NCBI GenBank assembly: GCA_964394085.1
Contig: CAYMWF010000016.1
Location: 17,169 to 81,168, forward strand
DNA from: CAYMWF01 sp964394085 [NCBI: uncultured Gemmatimonadota bacterium]
GTDB lineage: Bacteria; GCA-2686955; CAYMWF01
Direction of reading: 5' to 3'
Length of the DNA stretch: 64,000 nucleotides
The notes under the pieces were generated by a model. That model was not told the DNA's origin. It saw nothing but the letters and a program-made list of their open reading frames with translations, and did not search any database. Shown here piece after piece: positions 25,266 to 33,256 of this stretch. Each line of letters starts with the position of its first letter. The first letter of the stretch is position 1. The position numbers were made by a program, and so were the translations under genes.

Positions 25266-26672
25266 ATGAGTGTCCCATTGACCCGAGTGCTAATTTCCTT
25301 CGTTCTGTTGTTTTTCTTCCTCCTCTGTTTTACCGGCTGCAGTAGGGAACCACCTGTCAATATCATCTTACTCGCCATAGATACACTACGGTGGGATCGT
25401 GTCGGGATAATCAGGGAATACGGATATTCGTTGACTCCTGAGATCGACAAATTTACGCATGAATGTGTTAAGTTTGAGAGTGTTACCAGCACATCACCGT
25501 GGACTCTCCCTTCTTTCGGGTCGATCCTTACAGGGGTTTATCCCGAAATACACGGCGCTTCAGGCTCCTTTACCGGGAACTTCGGGAGTATCCAGCGTGG
25601 GCTCCCCACGCTTCCGGAGCTTCTGAGTGAACATGGATATAAAACCTGCGCAATCGTGAACGGACCTTTCCTTTCACCAATTTTCGGCTTTGCCCGGGGT
25701 TTTGAAGTCTATGATTTTTTCGAAGGAAATAACTACAACATGCGTAAAGCCGAAGAGGTCGTAGGGAAGGGGATGTCCTGGATTTCATCGGAAATTCTAG
25801 TTTCAGAACCTTCCCGTCCCTTTTTCCTGTTCCTTCATTTCTTTGATCCGCACCTCAATTATGACCCGCCGGAAGACTTTATGCTTGAAACATCCAGATT
25901 ATATGGGGGCGACCTGAGGATGCCGTTCGATCGTCTTGGCGATATAAGAACAGGGGGTCTGAAAGTCGATGAGGCAGATAAAGGCTTCATCAGAAGCCTT
26001 TACGACGGCGAAGTCGGATATGTCGATTATCAGATCGGAAGTTTTATTGAATTTTTAGAGGAGAATGGGGTTATTGAGAATTGTCTGATCATAATCACCT
26101 CTGACCACGGCGAAGAGTTTTGGGAGCATGGCGGTTTTGAGCATGGCCACACTTTATTTGAAGAGCTGGTGCATGTACCGCTTTTAATGAAATTCCCCGG
26201 CGGCCGGTATGGTGGGGAAACAGTGGCAGAACCGGTCAGTCTGGTGGATATATTCCCGACGGTTCTGGAAGTTGCCGGCTGCGAAAGTGTGAAGCTTTCT
26301 CAGGGACGTAGTTTGTCTCCTCTTATCATCGGGTCTTTATCAGGGGAAAGGCCGGTCTTCTCGGGCTCAACACTTTATAAGGACGGCAGAAGATCTATTA
26401 GATTAGGTTCTATGAAATACATATCTTCTGCTATTGGTACGGAAAAGACGCTTTTCGACCTGGAGACGGATCCCCGCGAGCTTCTTGATCTTTCCCAGGA
26501 CCAGCCGGAGCTGATTAAAAGGTTCGAATCGGAATTGAATCATTTCGATTCACTGAGCAATCAATTAGTTTCAGAAAGAACGGGGATGTCTTCGGACAGA
26601 AGCGTCCGGGATTCTGTTCATGTCGAGGGCGAACTCCTTGAATCCCTGAGAAGCCTCGGCTATGTTCAATGA
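25266..26672 (+). CDS. sulfatase-fold lipoprotein hydrolase
   Basis: A 468-residue lipoprotein (lipobox CFTGC, Cys about residue 26) of the alkaline phosphatase/sulfatase superfamily. Metal ligands are visible in LLAIDTLRWDRVG near residue 40 and TSDHGEEFWEHGG near residue 280, and GHTLFEELVHVPLLM follows as in sulfatases. In the active-site segment WTLPSFGSILTG the usual Cys or Ser that becomes formylglycine is a Thr, and the following Arg is Phe. It may therefore be a phosphodiesterase or phosphotransferase rather than a true sulfatase. It is probably transcribed alone from its own promoter. Confidence 0.8.
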   Translation: MSVPLTRVLISFVLLFFFLLCFTGCSREPPVNIILLAIDTLRWDRVGIIREYGYSLTPEIDKFTHECVKFESVTSTSPWTLPSFGSILTGVYPEIHGASGSFTGNFGSIQRGLPTLPELLSEHGYKTCAIVNGPFLSPIFGFARGFEVYDFFEGNNYNMRKAEEVVGKGMSWISSEILVSEPSRPFFLFLHFFDPHLNYDPPEDFMLETSRLYGGDLRMPFDRLGDIRTGGLKVDEADKGFIRSLYDGEVGYVDYQIGSFIEFLEENGVIENCLIIITSDHGEEFWEHGGFEHGHTLFEELVHVPLLMKFPGGRYGGETVAEPVSLVDIFPTVLEVAGCESVKLSQGRSLSPLIIGSLSGERPVFSGSTLYKDGRRSIRLGSMKYISSAIGTEKTLFDLETDPRELLDLSQDQPELIKRFESELNHFDSLSNQLVSERTGMSSDRSVRDSVHVEGELLESLRSLGYVQ

Positions 26673-26796
26673 AACTGACATTCGGTTGGATTATGATCGT
26701 TGTCTCGGATGCTTGAGTTAGAAGCTCAGTATCCATAAAATGCATGCCTTTTCGAGGTTGCCAAAGGTAACCTGCTCCAACCCAGAGAGAACTGAA

Positions 26797-27792
26797 TTGA
26801 GGAAATTTGTAGATCGTGTCACGATTGAAGTAATGTCGGGAAATGGCGGCGATGGATGTGTAAGCTTCCGGCGTGAAAAATATATCCCGAAGGGTGGCCC
26901 TGACGGTGGAGCGGGGGGGAATGGTGGGTCTGTAATGCTGCGAGGCTCCGAATCCCTTCATACTCTGCTGGATTTCAGGTATTTCCGCGTTTTTCATGCC
27001 GGAAAGGGGGGGGCAGGCTCTGGAAATAGACGAACAGGCAAGAATGGAGACGACCGGATAATCAAACTACCGGCCGGGACTGTTGTGATGGATGCAGCTA
27101 CCGGCGTTATCATCGGTGAACTCCTGAGGGAGGGGGATGAACTTTTAGTTGTTCGAGGTGGTCGGGGGGGGAAGGGAAACGCTTCTTTCGCAACTTCTAC
27201 GAACAGAGCACCCAGGAAAGCTCAGCGCGGTCAACCGGGTGCCTACCGTAAGCTGCTGCTGGAGTTGAAGCTGATAGCGGATGTTGGGATTGTCGGTTTG
27301 CCAAATGCAGGGAAATCCACGCTGCTTGCATGCATCAGCGAAGCAAAACCTAAAATTGCGTCGTACCCGTTCACGACGCTTACTCCTAATCTTGGAACCG
27401 TAAACACCAGCGATTTTAGCAGTTTTACAGTTACCGATATACCCGGACTTATTGAAGGTGCGCATGAGGGCAGAGGGCTGGGACATACATTCTTAAGACA
27501 TATTGAGCGAACAGGGTTCCTGCTTTTCCTGGTTGATTTGACAGCAAACAATCCCATCGAGGATTATCGCACAATTCTCAGGGAGCTGGAATTGTATCAT
27601 CCAGCTTTATTGAAGAAAGGTCGAGTCCTGGCATTTAACAAAATCGATATAGCAACCCATGACAGGAATGTTCTAAAAACACTTGCAGGTGAAGTGGATG
27701 ATAGAAGTTTCGTCATCTCTGCTATCAGGGGAGATGGAGTACAAGAATTGTTGGAATATATTGCCGGGCGGATTAATAAAGAGGAGGAATGA
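26797..27792 (+). CDS. obgE: Obg/CgtA GTPase
   Basis: A 331-residue ribosome-associated GTPase. The N-terminal glycine-rich Obg domain (FVDRVTIEVMSGNGGDGCVSF, KGGPDGGAGGNGGSV) spans 1-157. The G domain follows with G1 GLPNAGKSTLL, G3 DIPGLIEG and G4 NKID. It acts in 50S maturation and stress responses. The TTG at 26797 is preferred because the Obg fold begins at FVDR. The frame is open to an ATG at 26740 that lacks a ribosome site and would add 19 unrelated residues. There is no C-terminal OCT extension. Confidence 0.92.
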   Translation: MRKFVDRVTIEVMSGNGGDGCVSFRREKYIPKGGPDGGAGGNGGSVMLRGSESLHTLLDFRYFRVFHAGKGGAGSGNRRTGKNGDDRIIKLPAGTVVMDAATGVIIGELLREGDELLVVRGGRGGKGNASFATSTNRAPRKAQRGQPGAYRKLLLELKLIADVGIVGLPNAGKSTLLACISEAKPKIASYPFTTLTPNLGTVNTSDFSSFTVTDIPGLIEGAHEGRGLGHTFLRHIERTGFLLFLVDLTANNPIEDYRTILRELELYHPALLKKGRVLAFNKIDIATHDRNVLKTLAGEVDDRSFVISAIRGDGVQELLEYIAGRINKEEE

Positions 27793-27895
27793 AATTACTG
27801 AATTGACCAACGATTCAGATAGTCATTCTTTTTTTGAATTGCATCAGGGTACGCTCTGGGATAACATGAATATTTCAAATACAGGGAATAGTGAA

Positions 27896-28417
27896 ATGAC
27901 GAAGAAGAAAGGTATAAATGTTAAGGCACTGACAGAACGTCTCAGAAGCAGTCAAAAAACGACAATAGAAAAAGTGCTGCGTGAATTGAAAGACCTTTCA
28001 GAGCCGGATCAAATCGCCAAGGTGGCTGAATTTCTTAATGATGAGAGCTGGCATTTTCGTTCAAAGATAGAGGATGTTCTGGTCGCGATTGGACAAGATG
28101 CCGTCGATATTTTATACAATATCATTACGGGGAGCGTTTGGTATGTAAGAGCAAATGCGATCTCAGCGCTCGGGAGGATCGGAATAGCCGACCCCAAGGT
28201 GGTCAAGATTGCGGCAGAACTGCTCGAAGATTCATCGACTACTGTTCGGAAGGCGGCTGAATCCGCTATTATGGCTTTACTTGATGAGAATAACATTTCA
28301 GAGATTCTCGAATCCGTCTCTACCGAATATGGCTCGGAAATTGCACAAAAGATACTGACCCTTCTCAGTCGTAAAGACAAGGGGTTGTATCACTCCTTCA
28401 TCAGCAAGACTGAATGA
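27896..28417 (+). CDS. HEAT-repeat protein
   Basis: About 173 residues, all helical. HEAT-type repeats are visible in DQIAKVAEFLNDESWHFRSK, VRANAISALGRIGIADPKVV and AAELLEDSSTTVRKAAESAI. Such repeats usually form a protein-interaction surface. AGGGAA precedes the ATG at 27896. In-frame starts at 27866 (ATG) and 27803 (TTG, with GGAGG 15 bases upstream) are alternatives. It lies between obg and dprA on the same strand. No catalytic motif is seen and no partner can be named. Confidence 0.65.
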   Translation: MTKKKGINVKALTERLRSSQKTTIEKVLRELKDLSEPDQIAKVAEFLNDESWHFRSKIEDVLVAIGQDAVDILYNIITGSVWYVRANAISALGRIGIADPKVVKIAAELLEDSSTTVRKAAESAIMALLDENNISEILESVSTEYGSEIAQKILTLLSRKDKGLYHSFISKTE

Positions 28418-28450
28418 TCCAAGACTTTTCCGAGAGGTTGAAAAGGCTCT

Positions 28451-29545
28451 GTGAACTACCGTGAATCACTTTTATGGTTATACGCTGCGGGATTACAGCC
28501 GTACGACGTTATCGAATTTGTAAAACATTTTCCGGAACCGCATGAAATTCTTGGCGACTCATCTCGTTTTTCCAGATTGGAGAGTGTGAATCTTCGGGAC
28601 GGCATTAAGCAAAAGGTGATCCGGGGACCATCTGAGGAGCGCTTGGGAACTCTCAGGAGAGCGATCGATAGAAATAGAATTGATGTTATCCTGCCGGGTG
28701 AACCTGGCTATCCACCCTTATTGAAAGAGATCCGGCAACCTCCGCCGGTGCTTTTTTCTAGAGGAGCGCTCAATTGCGGAAACAACCTATGCGCGGCCAT
28801 CGTTGGAACTCGCAAATGCTCGAGTTACGGTCGAAGGGTCGCGTCATTCTTCTCAGAAGAATTGACATCTGTCGGGATTACCGTAGTCAGCGGAATGGCA
28901 TTAGGGATAGATTCTGTAGCTCACCAGGCCGCCCTGAACTTCGGTGGAGATACAGTGGCAGTCCTCGGTTGCGGACCGGATGTAATTTATCCTGCGACTT
29001 CGGGCAGGCTTTTCAGAAGAATTCTTGAATCGGGAAGAATTGTTACGGAATTCCCGCCCGGTACGCCCCCGATGAAACATCATTTCCCCTTACGAAACAG
29101 AATTATCAGCGGTTTTTCGCGATGTGTCATCGTAATTGAGGCCGGCGAGCGCAGTGGTGCTCTGATTACCGCCGGAACCGCAGCGGATCAAGGCAGGGAT
29201 GTATATACAGTTCCCGGTAATATTTTCAGCGCGGGGTCATTAGGAACATTAAGTCTCCTTGACGATGGAGCGATTCCCGCAGTATCCACAGGCAGGATTA
29301 TCAGGGAAACCTTTCCCGATTTAGCGGCGGTGTCTAACAAACAGATAATACTAAACGAGGTTGAATCGAATGTTTACAAATGCCTGTCCCGGGAGGGCGT
29401 GCATTTCGATTCGATTTTGAATCGCACCGAACTCGATGTCGGCACCTTGTCACGTATTCTTCTCTGTCTTGAATTGAAAGGCGCCTGCCGCGAGATAGGC
29501 GGTAGACGTTTTGTATCGTGCACCCCTCGTGACAGTGTTTGTTAA
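28451..29545 (+). CDS. dprA: DNA-processing protein DprA
   Basis: A 364-residue DprA/Smf protein, which loads RecA on incoming single-stranded DNA in natural transformation. A Rossmann-like core spans about 75-290 with AIVGTRKCSSYGRRVA, VSGMALGIDSVAHQAAL and VAVLGCGPDVIYP. The N-terminal part is SAM-like. A C-terminal winged helix (about 305-360, NEVESNVYKCLSREGVHFDSI) completes the full-length form. The start is a GTG. With the ComEA-like gene and the pilus genes it makes natural competence plausible for this organism. Confidence 0.93.
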   Translation: MNYRESLLWLYAAGLQPYDVIEFVKHFPEPHEILGDSSRFSRLESVNLRDGIKQKVIRGPSEERLGTLRRAIDRNRIDVILPGEPGYPPLLKEIRQPPPVLFSRGALNCGNNLCAAIVGTRKCSSYGRRVASFFSEELTSVGITVVSGMALGIDSVAHQAALNFGGDTVAVLGCGPDVIYPATSGRLFRRILESGRIVTEFPPGTPPMKHHFPLRNRIISGFSRCVIVIEAGERSGALITAGTAADQGRDVYTVPGNIFSAGSLGTLSLLDDGAIPAVSTGRIIRETFPDLAAVSNKQIILNEVESNVYKCLSREGVHFDSILNRTELDVGTLSRILLCLELKGACREIGGRRFVSCTPRDSVC

Positions 29546-30497
29546 ATTACGTTATTTCACCGAGTATGTTTTTTTCGAGGCTGCCTCCCTTATGTTCAGG
29601 ATTCTACCCCACACCGTGTATTCGAGGCTAGGGAGCGCAATCGGAGCGGCAGCGTACAAGTGGTTCAATCTTCGCCGAGATATAATTCTTGTTCAGCTTG
29701 ATGCGGTACGGTCGGCATTCCAGGACCGTTACAGCCTTCACGAAGCGGACATTATTGGTCAAAAGGTTCTTGAAAATATCGGGAGAGCGGGCGCGGAATT
29801 CCTCGCTCGACCGAATGCGAGTTTTTTCCAAAACAACGGGATGTTTGAAATATCAGGAAAAGAGAAACTGGACCAAGTAAACCAGGATGGCCTGGGTGGA
29901 ATCATTGTAACAGGGCATTTCGGCAACTGGGAATGGATGGGTGCGTTAGCCGCGGATGCGGGGATAAATATCGCTTACCTTGTAGCCGATCTGCACAACC
30001 CGTACATTTCAGGGGCTGTGAATAAAACCAGGAAAAAATGGGGCATTGATGTTATCAATCAAAAAACCGGGTTGTTGAATGCGATCCGACGTTTGGAGAA
30101 AGGGGGGGTTCTTGCCGTCCTGGCCGATCAGGACGCAGGGAAACGCGGGATTTTCGTTCCCTTTTTCGGCATGCCTGCATCAACAACAAGGTTGCCGGCA
30201 TATCTCTCCTGTCGAACAGGTGCGCCTATTCTTCCGGTATTTATGATCTCTTACGGGAAAAACTATCATATTCATATTGAAAATCCCATTTATCCCGGTA
30301 GAAATGAAAGTATTGAACAATGCTCTCTGAAACTCACAGAAGGTTTTACCGAAGTCATTGAAAAATATGTCAGAGAATATCCGGAACTCTGGTTCTGGCC
30401 TCACAGAAGATGGAAAACGAAGCCGCCGGGGGGAGGGGCGACTGTATCTTATACCGGTCTAGCACGAAAAGTGACTTTAAAAAGGAGAGAAAGTTGA
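29511..30497 (+). CDS. lysophospholipid acyltransferase, LpxL/HtrB family
   Basis: About 328 residues of the LpxL/LpxM lipid A acyltransferase family, which transfers secondary acyl chains to lipid A at the inner membrane. An amphipathic/hydrophobic N terminus precedes the HX4E active site in TGHFGNWEWMG near residue 136. LADQDAGKRGIFVPFFG near residue 205 is another family block. RRWKTKPPG near the C terminus recalls the usual RRWKTRP. The start is uncertain: TTG at 29511 (35-base overlap with dprA), GTG at 29529 or 29535, or a later ATG. No clear ribosome site favours one. Lipid A specificity is inferred from the lpx genes in the window. Confidence 0.82.
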   Translation: MYRAPLVTVFVKLRYFTEYVFFEAASLMFRILPHTVYSRLGSAIGAAAYKWFNLRRDIILVQLDAVRSAFQDRYSLHEADIIGQKVLENIGRAGAEFLARPNASFFQNNGMFEISGKEKLDQVNQDGLGGIIVTGHFGNWEWMGALAADAGINIAYLVADLHNPYISGAVNKTRKKWGIDVINQKTGLLNAIRRLEKGGVLAVLADQDAGKRGIFVPFFGMPASTTRLPAYLSCRTGAPILPVFMISYGKNYHIHIENPIYPGRNESIEQCSLKLTEGFTEVIEKYVREYPELWFWPHRRWKTKPPGGGATVSYTGLARKVTLKRRES

Positions 30498-31156
30498 AAA
30501 GGTTCGAAAATATTTCAGCGCTGATTCTTTCACTTGCGGTGGCTTGTTCTTTTACCGGATGCTCTTTCTTGGCCAGGACGCAATCTGCAGCAGTACCCTG
30601 TAAGCTGCAGATAAGGTCCGAAAAAGAATGCTATTCACCTGGCGAACCGATCTGGATCGAAGTATACGTTGAGAATACAGGATTCGATTTGTTGGATCTC
30701 CCGGGCCCGATTCCAGGAAGTGGCGGATTCGAAATTCTCCTGGAATCAGCAGGCAGCGATACGGGAAGAACAAAACTGCCGTTCCATGCTTCCAGTGAAA
30801 CAATCGATTACCCGAAACGTATTTTCCTAGATTCTTATAAAGCGAGGACATTCCACTTCAACCTGTTGGATTACTTTGGGGTTGAATTAAAACACCCCTT
30901 TTCGAGCTGCCGATATCTCCTTGATATTTCCGATGATTACCACGTTCGCGTCAAGTATTTCTTTAAGTATGGTGAGCAGGATGTCGAACTAGTCGGCAAA
31001 CCGATGGTATTCAGGATTGAAGGTTTCAAGGATGAAAAGATCGAGATGTTTGAAACGCTTGAATCCGGTCGGAAATTTCTTTCCGAAGGAAGAGAATATA
31101 GCGCTATTGAACAGTTTAAAAAGCTCGCCGACATGAAGGCGTATGAGAAACCATAG
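30494..31156 (+). CDS. lipoprotein of unknown function, apparently truncated by an in-frame TAG
   Basis: A 220-residue lipoprotein (lipobox SFTGC, Cys about 23) starting at a TTG that overlaps the acyltransferase stop, with AAGGAG six bases upstream. Residues 40-180 look like a beta-sandwich with IWIEVYVENTGFDLLDLPGP, a pattern seen in proteins that describe relative gains or losses across Ig-like domains. From about residue 190 a helical TPR-like segment begins (GRKFLSEGREYSAIEQFKKLAD) and is cut by TAG at 31154-31156. The same frame stays open for a further 85 codons after that stop, see next entry. Function unknown. Confidence 0.65.
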   Translation: MKRFENISALILSLAVACSFTGCSFLARTQSAAVPCKLQIRSEKECYSPGEPIWIEVYVENTGFDLLDLPGPIPGSGGFEILLESAGSDTGRTKLPFHASSETIDYPKRIFLDSYKARTFHFNLLDYFGVELKHPFSSCRYLLDISDDYHVRVKYFFKYGEQDVELVGKPMVFRIEGFKDEKIEMFETLESGRKFLSEGREYSAIEQFKKLADMKAYEKP

Positions 31157-31414
31157 TCTGATCTCGCAGGTTATTATGTAACCATATTGTTGTCGCAAAT
31201 GGAAGAAGCCCCGCTTTCTTACTATAAAAGCTTCCTTGAACAATACCCGGAATCTGTATATTGCAGAAAAGTCATTTACAACCTGGCATCCGAACTTTCG
31301 AATCGGGAGAGGACGGAGTACTTTTCTCGTTTAATGGGTGTTCATAAGAACACTTTTCTAGCAGATTTGATCGAAAAGGAATATGGACCATTCGAAGATG
31401 AATTCTCCAGATGA
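31157..31414 (+). pseudogene. in-frame continuation of the interrupted lipoprotein gene
   Basis: After the TAG, the same frame reads SDLAGYYVTILLSQMEEAP and continues to a natural stop at 31414. Helical TPR-like content includes YYKSFLEQYPESVYCRKVIY. The segment lacks its own ribosome site, although a TTG at 31187 exists. The simplest reading is one original gene of about 306 codons with a nonsense change, a sequencing error, or readthrough at TAG. Confidence 0.6.
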
Positions 31415-31447
31415 AATTGAAGTCACACTAAACGAAGTATCATCGGA

Positions 31448-33142
31448 ATGACACCCCCTTCGCTACCCAGAATCGATTTAACTATCAGAAATCTGCAGCG
31501 GTATCAGCAGATTCTCAATGTTTTCCTTCGTTACGGATTCGGGCATCTACTGGATCAGTTGAACCTTTCTTCATACATAGATCGTAAACGGGAAGTGCAT
31601 TCGGAAAGCCGGATCGAAACCGAGAGGCTGTCATTCCCCAGGCGTGTTCGATTGTCTTTCGAGGAACTCGGACCGACTTTCATAAAACTCGGTCAGATAT
31701 TGAGCCTTAGATCTTTTGCGCTGCCTTCCGATTTCGTGGTGGAAATGAGCAAGCTTCAAGATGATGTCGCAAAGGTTCCATTTGAACAGATAAAAGAAAC
31801 GGTAGAAAAGGAGTTGGGTGGTTCTTTAGAGCAGAAGTTCAGGGAATTCGATAAAATACCTCTTGCTTCCGGTTCGATTGCTCAAATTCACCGGGCGGTT
31901 TTACCGCACGGTGACGAAGTTGTCGTCAAGGTCAAGCGCCCCGGAATAAAAAAATTGATGGAAACGGATCTTTCGATCCTCAGAGATCTGGCGCAGTTGA
32001 TCGAGCGGAGAATACCTGAAATCGCACGTTACGATCCATCTGGGATTGTTGAACAGCTTTCTTATACCACAAGTCGTGAAACAAATCTTTTAAACGAAGC
32101 GAGAAACATTGAGATCTTTCAGAGGAATTTCAGTGATGATCCCGCTGTTTTTATTCCTGATGTTCACTGGGATTATACGACCAAGGCTTTACTGACACTT
32201 GAGCGTATTAGAGGAATCAAGATTTCTGAAATTGATGAATTGCAGCAAAGAGGTTTCGACCTGAAGAAAATTGCATCCAGGGGTTCAGAACTGATCCTTC
32301 AGCAAGTGTTCGAGCATGGTTTTTTCCATGCGGATCCCCACCCCGGAAACCTGTTCATCCTTCCTCAAAATGTAATTGCACCAATCGATTTCGGCATTAC
32401 CGGCAGGCTTGATGAAGAGATGATGACCGAGGTTGCAGATGTATTGATTGCAGTTACCAGGAAGGATACAGATGGAATTATTAAATTCTTCGTAGAATCC
32501 GGTTCATTGGAAAGCGATCGGATCGATATCAAGCAATTCAGAATCGATATTGCAGATTTCCTTGATCGATACACCGGTGTGCCTTTAGCCAAGCTGGATA
32601 TGAAGTCCCTTGTGGACGATCTGTTTTCGGCAATAGAACGTCACCGGGTCAAGATCAGGGCGGAATACCTTTTACTGGTCAAGTCACTCGTTGTCTACGA
32701 AGATATCGGGAGACTCCTCGATCCTGATTTCGATATGGTTAAAGCGGCTGAACCTTATATAAGAGTGCTTATCTGGAATCGTTTCAAGCCAAATAAACTG
32801 CGGAGGGAATTAGGCAGGATCGGCGGGGAATATGTTGAGTTATTGCGACATTTCCCGGGAGATCTCCGTCTGATCCTCTCAAAACTGAGAGCAGGTAGGC
32901 TCAATGTTGAATTCAGCCATAAAGGCCTCGACAAACTTATTCTTGAAATAGAGAAATCTTCAAACCGAATCTCATTCAGTCTGGTAGTCGGAGCACTGAT
33001 TATCGCATCGTCTTTCCTCTGGACATTCGGTAGCAAACCATTGATTGGCGGTTATCCCGTTTTGGGCATTGTCGGATACATCTTTGCGGTATTCCTTGGA
33101 TTATGGCTCCTGGTCGCTATTGTTCGATCAGGCCGCCTGTGA
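31448..33142 (+). CDS. ABC1/UbiB-family atypical kinase
   Basis: A 564-residue UbiB-like protein, associated in other bacteria with ubiquinone or other isoprenoid-lipid metabolism and transport. The characteristic KxGQ motif (FIKLGQILSLR) lies near residue 80, the Ala/Ser loop as PLASGSIAQIH near 137, and VVVKVKRPG gives the lysine. The catalytic HADPHPGNLF is near 296 and the metal-binding IDFGITGRL near 314. Two C-terminal membrane helices (about 515-560) anchor it. The ATG has only a weak GGA upstream. Whether it serves menaquinone or another lipid here is not visible. Confidence 0.88.
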   Translation: MTPPSLPRIDLTIRNLQRYQQILNVFLRYGFGHLLDQLNLSSYIDRKREVHSESRIETERLSFPRRVRLSFEELGPTFIKLGQILSLRSFALPSDFVVEMSKLQDDVAKVPFEQIKETVEKELGGSLEQKFREFDKIPLASGSIAQIHRAVLPHGDEVVVKVKRPGIKKLMETDLSILRDLAQLIERRIPEIARYDPSGIVEQLSYTTSRETNLLNEARNIEIFQRNFSDDPAVFIPDVHWDYTTKALLTLERIRGIKISEIDELQQRGFDLKKIASRGSELILQQVFEHGFFHADPHPGNLFILPQNVIAPIDFGITGRLDEEMMTEVADVLIAVTRKDTDGIIKFFVESGSLESDRIDIKQFRIDIADFLDRYTGVPLAKLDMKSLVDDLFSAIERHRVKIRAEYLLLVKSLVVYEDIGRLLDPDFDMVKAAEPYIRVLIWNRFKPNKLRRELGRIGGEYVELLRHFPGDLRLILSKLRAGRLNVEFSHKGLDKLILEIEKSSNRISFSLVVGALIIASSFLWTFGSKPLIGGYPVLGIVGYIFAVFLGLWLLVAIVRSGRL

Positions 33143-33256
33143 GTTGCGTCTTGTATACCCTTCGAAAGGATCATCAACTGGAGGAGTAGTTGCTGAATTT
33201 CTGCTGTCTGTAAAGTCCACGTAGAATTTTATGCTTGGAAACAACGAGGAGTGAGA

